Shown here: positions 16,733 through 25,204 of the stretch, one piece after another
Layout: each line of letters begins with the position of its first letter
Numbering within the stretch: position 1 is the stretch's first letter
Source: JAUIET01 sp964352475
GTDB taxonomy: Bacteria; Pseudomonadota; Gammaproteobacteria; Pseudomonadales; JAUIET01
Assembly (NCBI GenBank): GCA_964352475.1
Contig: CAYGSL010000006.1
Coordinates: 62,001 to 126,000, forward strand
Direction: 5' to 3'
Length of the DNA: 64,000 nt
Made by a program: the position numbers and the translations under genes
The notes under the pieces: generated by a model
Told to the model about the DNA's origin: nothing
The model's database searches: none
The model's input: the letters and a program-made list of their open reading frames with translations, nothing else

Positions 16733-16894
16733 AATACGCTAAATATCAAGTTTTCAGACACTTAGAGAAAATTAGAGCGCAGCAAACCACCTTAATGAAC
16801 AACTACCCTGCCGCTCTTTGCCGCTGATATCTAAAACCGGCAGCGAATTGCCGCTTGCCGGTTAGAAGCTTGCGAACACTGCAGGTATGACTAC

Positions 16895-16910
16895 CGGCAT
16901 GTTTTTTGCA
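16895..16910 (+). promoter_or_regulatory. Possible sigma-54 promoter for flgA
   Basis: CGGCATGTTTTTTGCA has the GG and GC dinucleotides 12 bases apart and a good -12 box, but C replaces the first T. Its start would be near 16921, only three bases before the likely flgA ATG. Either translation starts from a nearly leaderless RNA, or this promoter or the start codon is wrong. Confidence 0.33.
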
Positions 16911-16923
16911 GCTGGTTCTGTTG

Positions 16924-17649
16924 ATGAGTATAAAGATCAAAAAATTGACGCTATTTCGTTTGATGGGGCTTTGCATTGCTGTCGGTAGTAATGGTGCGTC
17001 TGGCAATAGCCTGGCATTGCAGATTAGCGATGGTGTGACGCAGTATCTGCACGAAAGCGTGACTGTATTGCCGCAAGTAGCTGTTCATTCCGTGAATGTT
17101 GAGACCCAAGCGATAGACCCGCGGCTGCGTCTGGCTAAATGCGCTGAAGCCTTGGACTATTCTATGAATGCCAATACTCAACTGCCCGGGCGGGCGCTGG
17201 TAAAAGTGGCGTGTAAGTCCTCGCAGGCGGCCTGGTCTATCTATGTATCGGCAAGCGTGAGTTGGGAGCAAGACATAGTGGTAGCCACAGCGGGCCTGCG
17301 CCGTGGTCAAGATATTGGCACAGACGACGTTCGCATTGAACGAAGAAGGCTGAAACGACCCGGTATCAAATACGTGCATTCTCTGCAGCAGGTTGTTGGC
17401 AAAGTAGCCGGCCGACGATTGGCTGCTAACAAGGCAGTAGACTGGAGATTTCTTGAACAAGCTGATTTGGTTCGCAAAGGCGAAGCGGTTCAGCTATTGG
17501 CGAAAAATGCGTCAATCTCGGTAAAAATTGAAGGTAAAGCACTGACCAGCGGTGCTAAAGGCGAGCAAATACGCGTTCAGAATCCATTGTCTAATCGAAT
17601 TGTAGATGCTTTGGTAACGGCGCGAGGGCGGGCTGAAATCCCGCTTTAG
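16924..17649 (+). CDS. flgA: Flagellar P-ring chaperone FlgA
   Basis: Periplasmic chaperone for P-ring (FlgI) assembly. After a signal peptide (KIKKLTLFRLMGLCIAVGS) the protein has the FlgA N domain, then a SAF domain. Visible family segments include VVATAGLRRGQDIGTDDVRI, the Q-x-V-G-x-x-A-G-R-R-L stretch and the C-terminal GEQIRVQNPLSNRIVDALV. The ATG at 16924 is chosen over a TTG at 16906. No clear Shine-Dalgarno is present, so the start is uncertain. Divergent from flgB, upstream of flgM and flgN. Confidence 0.92.
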   Translation: MSIKIKKLTLFRLMGLCIAVGSNGASGNSLALQISDGVTQYLHESVTVLPQVAVHSVNVETQAIDPRLRLAKCAEALDYSMNANTQLPGRALVKVACKSSQAAWSIYVSASVSWEQDIVVATAGLRRGQDIGTDDVRIERRRLKRPGIKYVHSLQQVVGKVAGRRLAANKAVDWRFLEQADLVRKGEAVQLLAKNASISVKIEGKALTSGAKGEQIRVQNPLSNRIVDALVTARGRAEIPL

Positions 17650-17688
17650 GTATTTTTTAAATTATTGTTTTTTATAATGATTTTTCGT

Positions 17689-17715
17689 TAAAGTTTTCAC
17701 TAAAGCGGCCGATTA
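17689..17715 (+). promoter_or_regulatory. Sigma-28 (FliA) promoter for flgMN
   Basis: TAAAGTTT, 11 bases, then GCCGATTA differ from the FliA consensus by one base, and spacing is exact. It lies about 50 bases before the flgM ATG. FliA control of its own anti-sigma factor is the known feedback arrangement. Confidence 0.85.
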
Positions 17716-17767
17716 ACCATTAGAGAGCAATACATACAGGTCGGTTCCTTGTAGCGCATAGCGCACA

Positions 17768-18112
17768 ATGAACTCGGTAATTACAGGTGACAACATGGTT
17801 GGTGATATTAGCGGTCCAAGATCGCACGGCGTAGACAACAAAGCATCGCGTTCAAGCCCCTCGGTAAGCCCTGTCGCGGACAAGGGGAGTTCGAGTTCCT
17901 CATCAGGTTCCAGCAGCGAAGCTGACTCTGTTCAACTGAGCAGCCAGGCGCAATCGCTGGCCGCGGTTGAAGCTAAGGCGAAAGCGGCGAATGATATTAA
18001 TGCAGAGAAAGTTGCCAATATACGCGCCGCTATCGCTGACGGCACGTACAGCATCGACGAAGTACACATTGCTGAGAAACTACTTTCACTTGAATCAGAG
18101 CTTAACGACTAA
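17768..18112 (+). CDS. flgM: Anti-sigma-28 factor FlgM
   Basis: Binds and inactivates FliA until it is exported through the finished hook. The N-terminal half is Ser/Gly-rich and presumably disordered. The C-terminal half, residues about 50-112, has the sigma-binding helices, with DSVQLSSQAQSL and the family pattern EKVANIRAAIADGTYSIDE. The length of 114 aa is typical of polar-flagellar FlgM. A second Met ten codons in is possible. It sits between flgA and flgN. Confidence 0.95.
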   Translation: MNSVITGDNMVGDISGPRSHGVDNKASRSSPSVSPVADKGSSSSSSGSSSEADSVQLSSQAQSLAAVEAKAKAANDINAEKVANIRAAIADGTYSIDEVHIAEKLLSLESELND

Positions 18113-18134
18113 CAACTAAAAATAAGGAATTTCA

Positions 18135-18635
18135 ATGCTCACGGACAGAGCCATTTTTGAAGAAGTACGCGCAGTTATCGAACGTGAGACCTCATTAATC
18201 GTCGAACTGAATACCATACTACGCAAGGAAACAGAAGTATTGCAGTCACCCGATGCTGCTGGCCTTGCTGAAGTGCTGGAGCTTAAAGTAACACCGCTGG
18301 CCGCTATCAACGAGAGCAAGGCTGATCGTTATCGTTTGCTGCGCTCAGTGAATTACCCCGAGAATGAAGAAGGTTGGGCGACACTCATCAATGATCTGGA
18401 TAAGATTGAGAGTGATCATTCCATCACTCTGTCAAATCTGCTGCAGCTGTTACGTGGTGAGCTGATGCAGAGTAGAACTCTCAATAGAGTCAATGCAGAA
18501 ATTATCAACCGCAGCATGTTCTCGGTTCACCATTTGCTGAACATACTCAGAGGCAATGTGCCCGAGAATAATATTTACGGTGAAAAAGGTGACGCGATCA
18601 AAATAGACAATAAGCCGTCGATTACTTCGGCCTAG
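18135..18635 (+). CDS. flgN: Flagellar chaperone FlgN
   Basis: Cytosolic export chaperone for FlgK and FlgL, both encoded in the window. The 166-aa protein is all-helical, with a FlgN-like N-terminal pattern (EEVRAVIERETSLIVELNTI, then KETEVLQSPDAAGLAEVLEL) and LINDLDKIESDH in the middle. AAGGAA lies seven bases upstream of the ATG. It follows flgM by 22 bases in the same transcript and ends tail to tail with the next gene. Confidence 0.9.
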   Translation: MLTDRAIFEEVRAVIERETSLIVELNTILRKETEVLQSPDAAGLAEVLELKVTPLAAINESKADRYRLLRSVNYPENEEGWATLINDLDKIESDHSITLSNLLQLLRGELMQSRTLNRVNAEIINRSMFSVHHLLNILRGNVPENNIYGEKGDAIKIDNKPSITSA

Positions 18636-18642
18636 CGGCCTG

Positions 18643-19293
18643 CTAAGCCTTCATCAAGCCAAACCGGTGAGCCTCAGCGAGATCGAAGGGGCGATCAACA
18701 TCATTTAGCTCTGCCATCAGTCTAACTCTCATGTCTGATTGCGCTGCCATTTGCAATGTTTGCCTCAGAACTTGCTCGGTTCCCCAATCAACACCGTCAA
18801 ACACAGGAAGTGTGCGTTGCTTTGTGCCTATCAGCACATAGCCACCGTCGGCGGCCGGCCCAATCACCAGGTCTTGATCGTTTAAAGCGTTTATCGACGC
18901 CTCTATATAATGGCTATCGATGGCAGGACAATCTGAACCGATGATTACCGAGGCCTGATGATCATCGTGAGATTGACTCAATGCGTGCGACATTTTGGCG
19001 CCCAGATCACCGGGTATCTGCAGTTTAACGCTAAGTGCAGGATACTCCAGCAGCAGGTTCTGGAAGAACGTGTGTGAGGGGTTTTCATCTACCCATAATT
19101 CCACCTTAGCGCCAGAAACCTCAAGCGCATTGCCTATGGTGTGCGTCACCAGCCTCTTATGAAGTTGCAACACCTGATCATGGGGCAAGGCCTTGTTCAG
19201 GCGCGTTTTGACTTTTCCCAGGCGTGGTGCACGGGCAAAAACGACAATGCGATGCAGGCTGGCGCCACCCTGTATCTGAACGCTCTCATCCAT
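18643..19293 (-). CDS. TIGR04282-type glycosyltransferase (rSAM-associated transferase 1, DUF2064)
   Basis: A nucleotidyltransferase-fold protein of the CofC/DUF2064 group. Visible are the N-terminal VVFARAPRLGKVKTRLNKAL, the central VIIGSDCPAI and IGPAADGGYVLIG, which are the nucleotide- and metal-binding segments. Family members neighbour ArsS-like radical SAM genes, as here; their exact donor and acceptor are not established. The ATG at 19293 gives 216 aa and overlaps the upstream gene by eight bases. It is the last gene of a three-gene unit. Confidence 0.82.
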   Translation of the reverse strand: MDESVQIQGGASLHRIVVFARAPRLGKVKTRLNKALPHDQVLQLHKRLVTHTIGNALEVSGAKVELWVDENPSHTFFQNLLLEYPALSVKLQIPGDLGAKMSHALSQSHDDHQASVIIGSDCPAIDSHYIEASINALNDQDLVIGPAADGGYVLIGTKQRTLPVFDGVDWGTEQVLRQTLQMAAQSDMRVRLMAELNDVDRPFDLAEAHRFGLMKA

Positions 19294-19969
19294 AATAAAT
19301 CGCTTGCAGTTTTTGCGGGCTCGCACCAAAAAAATATCCCGCGCGCAGTAACCACATCATTAGCACAGTTTTAATAACTCCATTCTTTTGCCATTTCCGT
19401 GCTGAACAAACAACGCGTTCATCATGTACCAGTGGCCGGGACACTCTTTTTAGTCGCTTACTCAATTCTATGTCTTCCATAAGCGAAATGTTTGCGTAGC
19501 CGTCGAGAAAACGAAATGTGCTGGCCTCAACACAAATCGTCTGGTCCCCGGTAGCAATGCCTGTCATTTTCGAGCGTGTATTCATAAACCACTCAATAAC
19601 TCGAAATGCTCGGGCCGAATCATCAAGACGAACCCTGGAGAAACACCACACTTCGCCAGCCTCAATCAACTGTCTGCACTGCGAGAGCAAACTGGCTGCG
19701 GGCCGTGTATCTGCGTGCAAAAAAACCAACACATCGCCGTTGGCCAGCTGCGCACCCCTGTTCATTTGCATCGCCCTTCCCGGTGGCGACTGTACAACTG
19801 TATCAGCCAGCTCTCGTGCAATATCAAGACTGGAATCAGTGCTGCCACCGTCAACAACAATCACTTCGAGACTGTGTAGCTCCTTGCCAGGCAATTCACG
19901 TAAATAGCCGATCAGGGCGGCTAAACGGGGCTCTTCATTGAGAACTGGAATAATAATACTGGTTAACAC
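19286..19969 (-). CDS. TIGR04283-type family 2 glycosyltransferase (rSAM-associated transferase 2)
   Basis: A soluble GT-A glycosyltransferase. SIIIPVLNEEPRLAALI is the N terminus, VIVVDGGSTDSS the nucleotide-sugar-binding segment, and FLHADTRP contains the DxD-like motif at about 79-86. The MNRGAQLANGDVLVFLHADT context is characteristic of the small family 2 enzymes that accompany ArsS-type radical SAM genes. The start is GTG at 19969, without a clear ribosome-binding site. It lies 36 bases after the radical SAM gene. Confidence 0.83.
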   Translation of the reverse strand: MLTSIIIPVLNEEPRLAALIGYLRELPGKELHSLEVIVVDGGSTDSSLDIARELADTVVQSPPGRAMQMNRGAQLANGDVLVFLHADTRPAASLLSQCRQLIEAGEVWCFSRVRLDDSARAFRVIEWFMNTRSKMTGIATGDQTICVEASTFRFLDGYANISLMEDIELSKRLKRVSRPLVHDERVVCSARKWQKNGVIKTVLMMWLLRAGYFFGASPQKLQAIYYG

Positions 19970-20005
19970 AGTGGCAGTCGCCGCGGCGGTGATTTTAACA
20001 AGGTG

Positions 20006-20959
20006 TCAGGCCAGTGCCCCACCACAACTACTGCCCTGCCCGGCTGTGCAGCCATAGCAGTGTTCGCCAACCACAATGTTTTCCCCAACAAGATCTTCTT
20101 CCAGCAGGTCGCTGAGTTGGCGCCTGTTATCCGGCAGCAATTCCAGTTCTAGCATCTGATTGAAGTCGCAATCATACAGATTGCCCTGCCAATCCACGCT
20201 GACAAGCTGCCTACACATAACCGAGTCAAGATTTGCTGGCGAATAACTGTCGCGTAATAATTGCATATACGGTTCAAACTGGCCTTTGGAAAGCAGTATG
20301 CTGCCAAATCGGCTAATAGGCATGTTAGTGATTGTGTATAAGTCATCGAATTCGATATCGAAATCGTTCGATAGACGTTGCGTGTATTCGGCTTTCAGTT
20401 CGGGTTGAGCAGGCGGCAAATGTGCGCCAACCGGGTTGTACACCAGGTTGAGAGTAAGCTCACCTCCCTTACCATAGCCAAGCGCATTCAGGCGCTGCAA
20501 GGCGATAACGCTTTTGTCAAACACGCCTTTGCCACGCTGTGCATCCACATTTTCCTGACTGTAACAGGGCAGTGATGCCGTGATAGTCACTTTTTGCTCG
20601 GCAAGAAATTCAGCAAGGCCCTCATACCCGGGTTCTAACAATATGCTTAAATTGCAACGATCGATAACCTCAACACCCAGCGCGCGAGCTTCTGACACCA
20701 GATAACGAAACTCAGGGTTCATCTCTGGCGCACCACCGGTCAGGTCCAGAGTAGCTACCTGTCTCCGTTTTATGACTTCAATCAGCACATCTATGGTTTC
20801 CCTAGACATTAACTCGGTGCGAGTTGGTCCTGCATTCACATGGCAGTGCACACAGCTCTGATTGCAGAGATAACCCAGATTAACCTGCAGGGTATCCAGT
20901 CGCTGCCGACGAATGGCTGGAAAGTCTGTGTGTTCCAGCAGATGAATGGTTTGTAGCAT
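20006..20959 (-). CDS. arsS: ArsS-like radical SAM protein (arsenosugar biosynthesis family)
   Basis: Radical SAM enzyme with the [4Fe-4S] motif CNQSCVHC at about 32-39 and the TGGAPEMNP segment that follows. The C-terminal Cys cluster HCYGCTAGQGSSCGG is characteristic of ArsS, proposed to install the deoxyadenosyl group on methylated arsenic; some homologues have selenocysteine in this tail, where Cys is seen here. The two transferase genes downstream fit the same context. An ArsM methyltransferase, its usual partner, is not adjacent, so the substrate remains open. At 317 aa it has normal length. Confidence 0.8.
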   Translation of the reverse strand: MLQTIHLLEHTDFPAIRRQRLDTLQVNLGYLCNQSCVHCHVNAGPTRTELMSRETIDVLIEVIKRRQVATLDLTGGAPEMNPEFRYLVSEARALGVEVIDRCNLSILLEPGYEGLAEFLAEQKVTITASLPCYSQENVDAQRGKGVFDKSVIALQRLNALGYGKGGELTLNLVYNPVGAHLPPAQPELKAEYTQRLSNDFDIEFDDLYTITNMPISRFGSILLSKGQFEPYMQLLRDSYSPANLDSVMCRQLVSVDWQGNLYDCDFNQMLELELLPDNRRQLSDLLEEDLVGENIVVGEHCYGCTAGQGSSCGGALA

Positions 20960-21074
20960 TAGACAGGTTTCAAGCGATGATCGGTAAATTTATGGGGGTT
21001 TTAGTTGAGGCTCAGGCCATTATAACCGTTTAACCATTGAAGCCCTTTATTTAGATGGGCGGTTTGTAGCCTGA

Positions 21075-21590
21075 ATGTCAGTTTGTTTGAATACTATGCA
21101 TCACACAAGTTCCGTCGATTTTGGATCCAGCAGTATGAATCACGCCGTTTATCAACCAGATGCCGAGAATTACTTTATCTCTTGGGATGAGGTCAATCGC
21201 GATGCGGCAAGCATGTCGGAGCGCTTGCGAGGGCAAGGATGGCAACAAATTGTGGCATTGACGGAAGGCGGCATTGGCCCGGCCTCTCAAATTGCCCGCG
21301 AGCTGGATATTCCTATGATTGACACGCTCAGCGTGCGCGACAGCAGCTGCCAGCAAGATTTGAGTATGCTGCATGAGCACATAGACAGCTCATTGAAGAC
21401 ACTGTTCGTTGATGATCTTGTTGATACCGGCAAAACCGCGCGAGCCGCCAAAGCAGCGTTCCCCGACGCTTATTTTGTTGCTATCTACGCTAAACCGGCT
21501 GGCATGCCGTTTGTAGACGACTACATTACTGAAATTGAGCCGCAGAGTTGGGTTCATTTTCCCTGGGACTTACTGATAGACGACCATTAA
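21075..21590 (+). CDS. gpt: Xanthine-guanine phosphoribosyltransferase-like protein
   Basis: Type I phosphoribosyltransferase for purine salvage. The PRPP-binding loop is LFVDDLVDTGKTA at about 110-122, and the C-terminal IYAKPAGMPFVDDYITEIEP closely follows E. coli Gpt. Homologues begin near the NYFISWDEV segment, so the true start may be the ATG at 21135 rather than 21075. It is convergent with the MDR dehydrogenase gene and separated from it by 13 bases. Confidence 0.83.
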   Translation: MSVCLNTMHHTSSVDFGSSSMNHAVYQPDAENYFISWDEVNRDAASMSERLRGQGWQQIVALTEGGIGPASQIARELDIPMIDTLSVRDSSCQQDLSMLHEHIDSSLKTLFVDDLVDTGKTARAAKAAFPDAYFVAIYAKPAGMPFVDDYITEIEPQSWVHFPWDLLIDDH

Positions 21591-21603
21591 AACCCAAGGC
21601 CGC

Positions 21604-22599
21604 TTACCGCCGCCAGTCGAATATCAGACCCATCACGGAATCGCGCTGTTCTTCGACTAGTTGATAGGCTTGCTCGCACTGCTCTGGCTGAAACTCGTGT
21701 GTGATCAGATTAGTTAGGTCAAACTGACCCCGCGCAACAAGATCGAAAAACAGCTTATCAATGCGAGCTTGGTCCCAGCCATCATGATCATGGCTGTCGT
21801 GCACCGCTTGTATACTTAAGCCCTTGCGCATCACATGGGAGCTCAATGATTGTTTGTTCGGGTAGCCTGTGTCGCCCAGCAGAACCAGTTTTCCATACTG
21901 AGCCAGCAATGCCTGGGCTTGTTTCATAACCTCTGAATTGCCCGTTGTGTCTACAATCAGCGGCAGCGCACTGCTTCCTAAGCCAAGTGCAAGACCATCA
22001 CCAAACTCGGCTAAGCTCGAGGCACTGGTAGCTGTAGCACCTCCCGCCGTCGCAAACGGCAGCCGTTGTACCGCAGGATCAACAACTATGATCTCTTGCA
22101 TGCCCGCTGCTCTCGCCCAGCGCACTAGCATTTGCCCTACCGGACCGGCACCCACAATCAAAACCTGCCCACCAATTCTGAAGGGCGCTGCCCAGGCAGC
22201 ACGAAAAGCGGTTTTTGCCAAGCCGCACCAGCAAGAGTCCCTTTCGTTTAAACCCTCTGGAACGGGTGAGCAATCTGCTGCAGACAGAACCACATGCGAG
22301 CGATGAGCCATGCGAACAATCACTTTCTGACCCTTCTCAAAATCCTCAACCGCAGACCCTTTTGCTTCAATAACGCCAATAGCCTGAACGCCGGTTTGCA
22401 GTTGCGGAAACGAGAACATCTCATCAAAGTGCGTACCCTTGGCATAACGCTGATGCAAAATAGTGCTCTCGGTGCCTATACTCACCAGACTGTAATGAAT
22501 AGCGACCAACACTTCGTGATCATTGAGTTCGGGCAGATCAAACTCCTGCAGCTCCACTTCACCCTTGCTTGGAAAAATGATTCTGCGAGCATAGTTCAT
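21604..22599 (-). CDS. MDR-family (zinc-type) alcohol dehydrogenase
   Basis: Medium-chain dehydrogenase with a GroES-like N-terminal domain and a Rossmann domain containing VLIVGAGPVGQMLVRWARAA at about 145-165. The Cys-rich structural zinc loop of classical alcohol dehydrogenases is absent. The ATG at 22599 overlaps the upstream VOC gene by four bases (ATGA), which is why it is preferred to 22620. It is the last gene of the 11-kb operon. A role in oxidising a sugar acid or polyol is a guess from the UxuA neighbour. Confidence 0.8.
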   Translation of the reverse strand: MNYARRIIFPSKGEVELQEFDLPELNDHEVLVAIHYSLVSIGTESTILHQRYAKGTHFDEMFSFPQLQTGVQAIGVIEAKGSAVEDFEKGQKVIVRMAHRSHVVLSAADCSPVPEGLNERDSCWCGLAKTAFRAAWAAPFRIGGQVLIVGAGPVGQMLVRWARAAGMQEIIVVDPAVQRLPFATAGGATATSASSLAEFGDGLALGLGSSALPLIVDTTGNSEVMKQAQALLAQYGKLVLLGDTGYPNKQSLSSHVMRKGLSIQAVHDSHDHDGWDQARIDKLFFDLVARGQFDLTNLITHEFQPEQCEQAYQLVEEQRDSVMGLIFDWRR

Positions 22600-23009
22600 G
22601 GCTCGTAATCCACTTCGCATACGCCACCGACTCGCTGCATGCTGTTGGCCGTATATTGCTGTAACTCGATAAATATTCCGTTCGGATCGTGGCAGGTAAT
22701 CATCCAGGTATGGTCGCTTTCCAAATTAACCGGAGTTGCCTCAACACCCCGTTCGATCAGGGTTTGATAGACAGCGTTCACATCTTCAACCTCTAGCGCG
22801 AAGTGTCTGACGGCACCCTCAATTTTCGCCTCGCTCACTTTAATCACTTCAATGAAACTGCTCTCACCAAAGTACAGATACATACCCACCAACGCGCCGC
22901 GCTTATTGCGAAATTCGAATTGCCGCTTCGCGCCCAGCGCTGTGTAGAAGTTCTCGGTAGCGTCAAGATCCTTTGTTTCAATACACACATGCGCCAGTCT
23001 GACAATCAT
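22596..23009 (-). CDS. VOC superfamily (glyoxalase-like) protein
   Basis: A 137-residue vicinal-oxygen-chelate protein with two beta-alpha-beta-beta-beta modules. The first metal ligand is His7 (LAHVCIETKDLDATENFY); later candidate ligands are in the IEVIKV strand, the VRHFALEV strand and the DPNGIFIELQQY terminus. These match lactoylglutathione lyase-like enzymes, but VOC proteins also include epimerases and dioxygenases. It overlaps both neighbours by four bases, so it belongs firmly to the operon. Confidence 0.8.
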   Translation of the reverse strand: MIVRLAHVCIETKDLDATENFYTALGAKRQFEFRNKRGALVGMYLYFGESSFIEVIKVSEAKIEGAVRHFALEVEDVNAVYQTLIERGVEATPVNLESDHTWMITCHDPNGIFIELQQYTANSMQRVGGVCEVDYEP

Positions 23010-23887
23010 TGTGCTTCCTTATGGGTTTTGCCAGAACTCCACCAGTCAATATCTGAAGCGCCGCGCAAAAATGCATCTCGATCTGCATCTGATTGGCCGT
23101 GCATGGTGGACACCACCATCTCGGCAAGCTCATCCGCTTGCCAGCGTAACTGTGTGCTATCTGAATTTGCAATTTCCAGCATTAAGTCGCCAACTATCTG
23201 GGGATCTCTGGCATTTGGCATGCCCTCTGCGATTTCTCGCAACTTGGTTTCAATAAGCGCGCGATAAGGAGAATCTTCGGGGTAGTTATCTGGGAGCATT
23301 CCCCCCGAATTCTCCGCTGTTTTAAAGATTCCAGTAGCGTATTGCGCTGCTTCAATGAGGGCTACTTTGATGCCCCAGCGGTCTACTTCATGGCGTAAAG
23401 CTTCTGTTGCGCCCTCCAGAGCAAATTTACTGGCGGTATAAAACACATCACCAGCGAGACCGGCAACACCCGATAGCGAACTCACCATTATTATCCGCCC
23501 CGAACCCTGCGCCCTCATCATTGGCAATACGCATCGGCTTAACAACATAGGTGCGAAGAAATTGGTTTCCATCACCGCGCGAATATCAGGCTCATCCAGA
23601 TCTTCACAGGCACCGGGTAAAAGAATGCCGGCATTGTTGATCAAAACATCTATGCGGCCAAACTCCGCGATAATCTCATTGATCAAATGCGAGAATGAAG
23701 CGCTGTCGGAAAGATCTAGCACTTTAACGGTCGCAGTCAAACTTTCATTATTCAGCCGCAGCTGTAACTCATCAGATCGCTGCTGATTTCGAACAATGGC
23801 GATGACTCTGTCACCGTTGCCTATAAAGGCGCGAACGCCTGCCAGGCCAAAGCCACTATTGCCTCCCGTAATGACGACTACTGACAT
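23006..23887 (-). CDS. Short-chain dehydrogenase/reductase
   Basis: Classical SDR oxidoreductase. The cofactor motif TGGNSGFG is at residues 7-14, NNAG lies in LINNAGILLPGA, and the catalytic Ser and YTASK follow at about 138-156. The C-terminal extension, about 190-293, is longer than in 250-aa SDRs, as in retinol-dehydrogenase-like members. The NAD/NADP preference is not certain. It lies 90 bases after uxuA and overlaps the VOC gene by four bases. Confidence 0.87.
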   Translation of the reverse strand: MSVVVITGGNSGFGLAGVRAFIGNGDRVIAIVRNQQRSDELQLRLNNESLTATVKVLDLSDSASFSHLINEIIAEFGRIDVLINNAGILLPGACEDLDEPDIRAVMETNFFAPMLLSRCVLPMMRAQGSGRIIMVSSLSGVAGLAGDVFYTASKFALEGATEALRHEVDRWGIKVALIEAAQYATGIFKTAENSGGMLPDNYPEDSPYRALIETKLREIAEGMPNARDPQIVGDLMLEIANSDSTQLRWQADELAEMVVSTMHGQSDADRDAFLRGASDIDWWSSGKTHKEAQ

Positions 23888-23977
23888 AGCAACTCCAGTT
23901 TAGGTTCAATGGCCGGTAGCTGGCGCTGATTCAACAGCGCTTACTCCATCCGAAAACAATAGATGGTGTTATATGAT

Positions 23978-25174
23978 TCAGTGGTGCGAAAGCGCCCTGA
24001 TGACACCTCTGATCTCAGCTAAACCTTTTAAACGACCAATACTTGAATACCCAGGGTTAACCGTCTTTCCAATATCATCCAGCATTTGGTGGCCATGGTC
24101 CGGCCGAATATAAATCGGATTGTCGACATCGCCACGCGTGATGCGCTGTTGCTCCTCTTCAAGCAATGCCTTGATGACACTGACCATATCAATGTCACTG
24201 TCCAGATGGCTAGCTTCAATGAAAGATCGCTGCTCTTCCGGGTCTCTAAGCACTCCACGCAGGTGCGCAAAATGAATTCGCTCTGCAAAACGATTGGCCA
24301 TCGCTGGTAAATCATTATCAGGTCGACTGCCGTAAGTACCAACGCACAATGTGATGCCGTTGGATTGACTGGGTTGCAACTCGAATAAGCGGTCTACATC
24401 ATCGGCCGTACAAATTATTCTGGGTAAGCCAAACATATCGCGTGGCGGGTCGTCCGGATGTATAGCGAGTTTTACGTTCAATCGCTCTGCTACGGGAATC
24501 ACTTCAGCGAGAAATGCAATAAGGTTGCGGCGTAAATCCTCTGCACCAATAGAGCTGTATTGCGCTAGCGCTTCACGAAAATCCTCAATGCTGTAACTGT
24601 CGGTCATTCGGCCAGGTAAGCCGGCAATAATATTCTGGGTGAGTTCATGGCGCTCTTCATCAGTCATCGATTCAAACGTTTGCCGTGCAATTTCGCGCTC
24701 ATCAGGTGAGTAATCGTCTTGGGCATCCACGCGTTGCAAAATATACAAATCAAAGGCGGCAAACTTCTGCTGATCAAAGCGCAAGGCGTAGGCACCACTG
24801 GGCAGGCGATGATTAAGGTCTGTTCTGGTCCAATCAATAACCGGCATAAAGTTGTAACAGATGGTGCTAACGCCGCAGGTCGCCAGGTTTTCCATACTCT
24901 GAATCCAGTTTGCGGTGTACTGATGTGCGCTCGAGGTACCCAGCTTAATTGATTCGTGAACGGGAATGCTTTCCACAACTGTCCATCGTAGCGGTGTTTG
25001 GTGGTGCTCACGGGTTTCGATTAACGCCTTATGCTGGTTGATAGCATCAATCGTCCAGACGTCGCCGATGGGAACATCATGCAAGGCACTGACAATATCA
25101 GTGGCACCGGTTTGTCGTATGTCATCGATGGTTATTGGATCATTCGGCCCAAACCAACGCCAGGATTCCCGCAT
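23978..25174 (-). CDS. uxuA: Mannonate dehydratase UxuA
   Basis: Dehydrates D-mannonate to 2-keto-3-deoxygluconate in hexuronate breakdown. The protein is TIM-barrel-like and 398 aa long, matching the family. Diagnostic segments include the start MRESWRWFGPNDPITIDDIR, VVESIPVHESIKLG, CYNFMPVIDWTRTDL, LAIHPDDPPRDMFGLPRI and the C-terminal IRPDHGHQM with metal-binding His residues. It lies in the middle of the long operon, between the aldehyde dehydrogenase and SDR genes. kdgK and kdgA, needed to complete the pathway, are not in the window. Confidence 0.93.
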   Translation of the reverse strand: MRESWRWFGPNDPITIDDIRQTGATDIVSALHDVPIGDVWTIDAINQHKALIETREHHQTPLRWTVVESIPVHESIKLGTSSAHQYTANWIQSMENLATCGVSTICYNFMPVIDWTRTDLNHRLPSGAYALRFDQQKFAAFDLYILQRVDAQDDYSPDEREIARQTFESMTDEERHELTQNIIAGLPGRMTDSYSIEDFREALAQYSSIGAEDLRRNLIAFLAEVIPVAERLNVKLAIHPDDPPRDMFGLPRIICTADDVDRLFELQPSQSNGITLCVGTYGSRPDNDLPAMANRFAERIHFAHLRGVLRDPEEQRSFIEASHLDSDIDMVSVIKALLEEEQQRITRGDVDNPIYIRPDHGHQMLDDIGKTVNPGYSSIGRLKGLAEIRGVIRALSHH

Positions 25175-25204
25175 GTAATACCCTCTCTCGTGTCTGCGCG
25201 ATTC

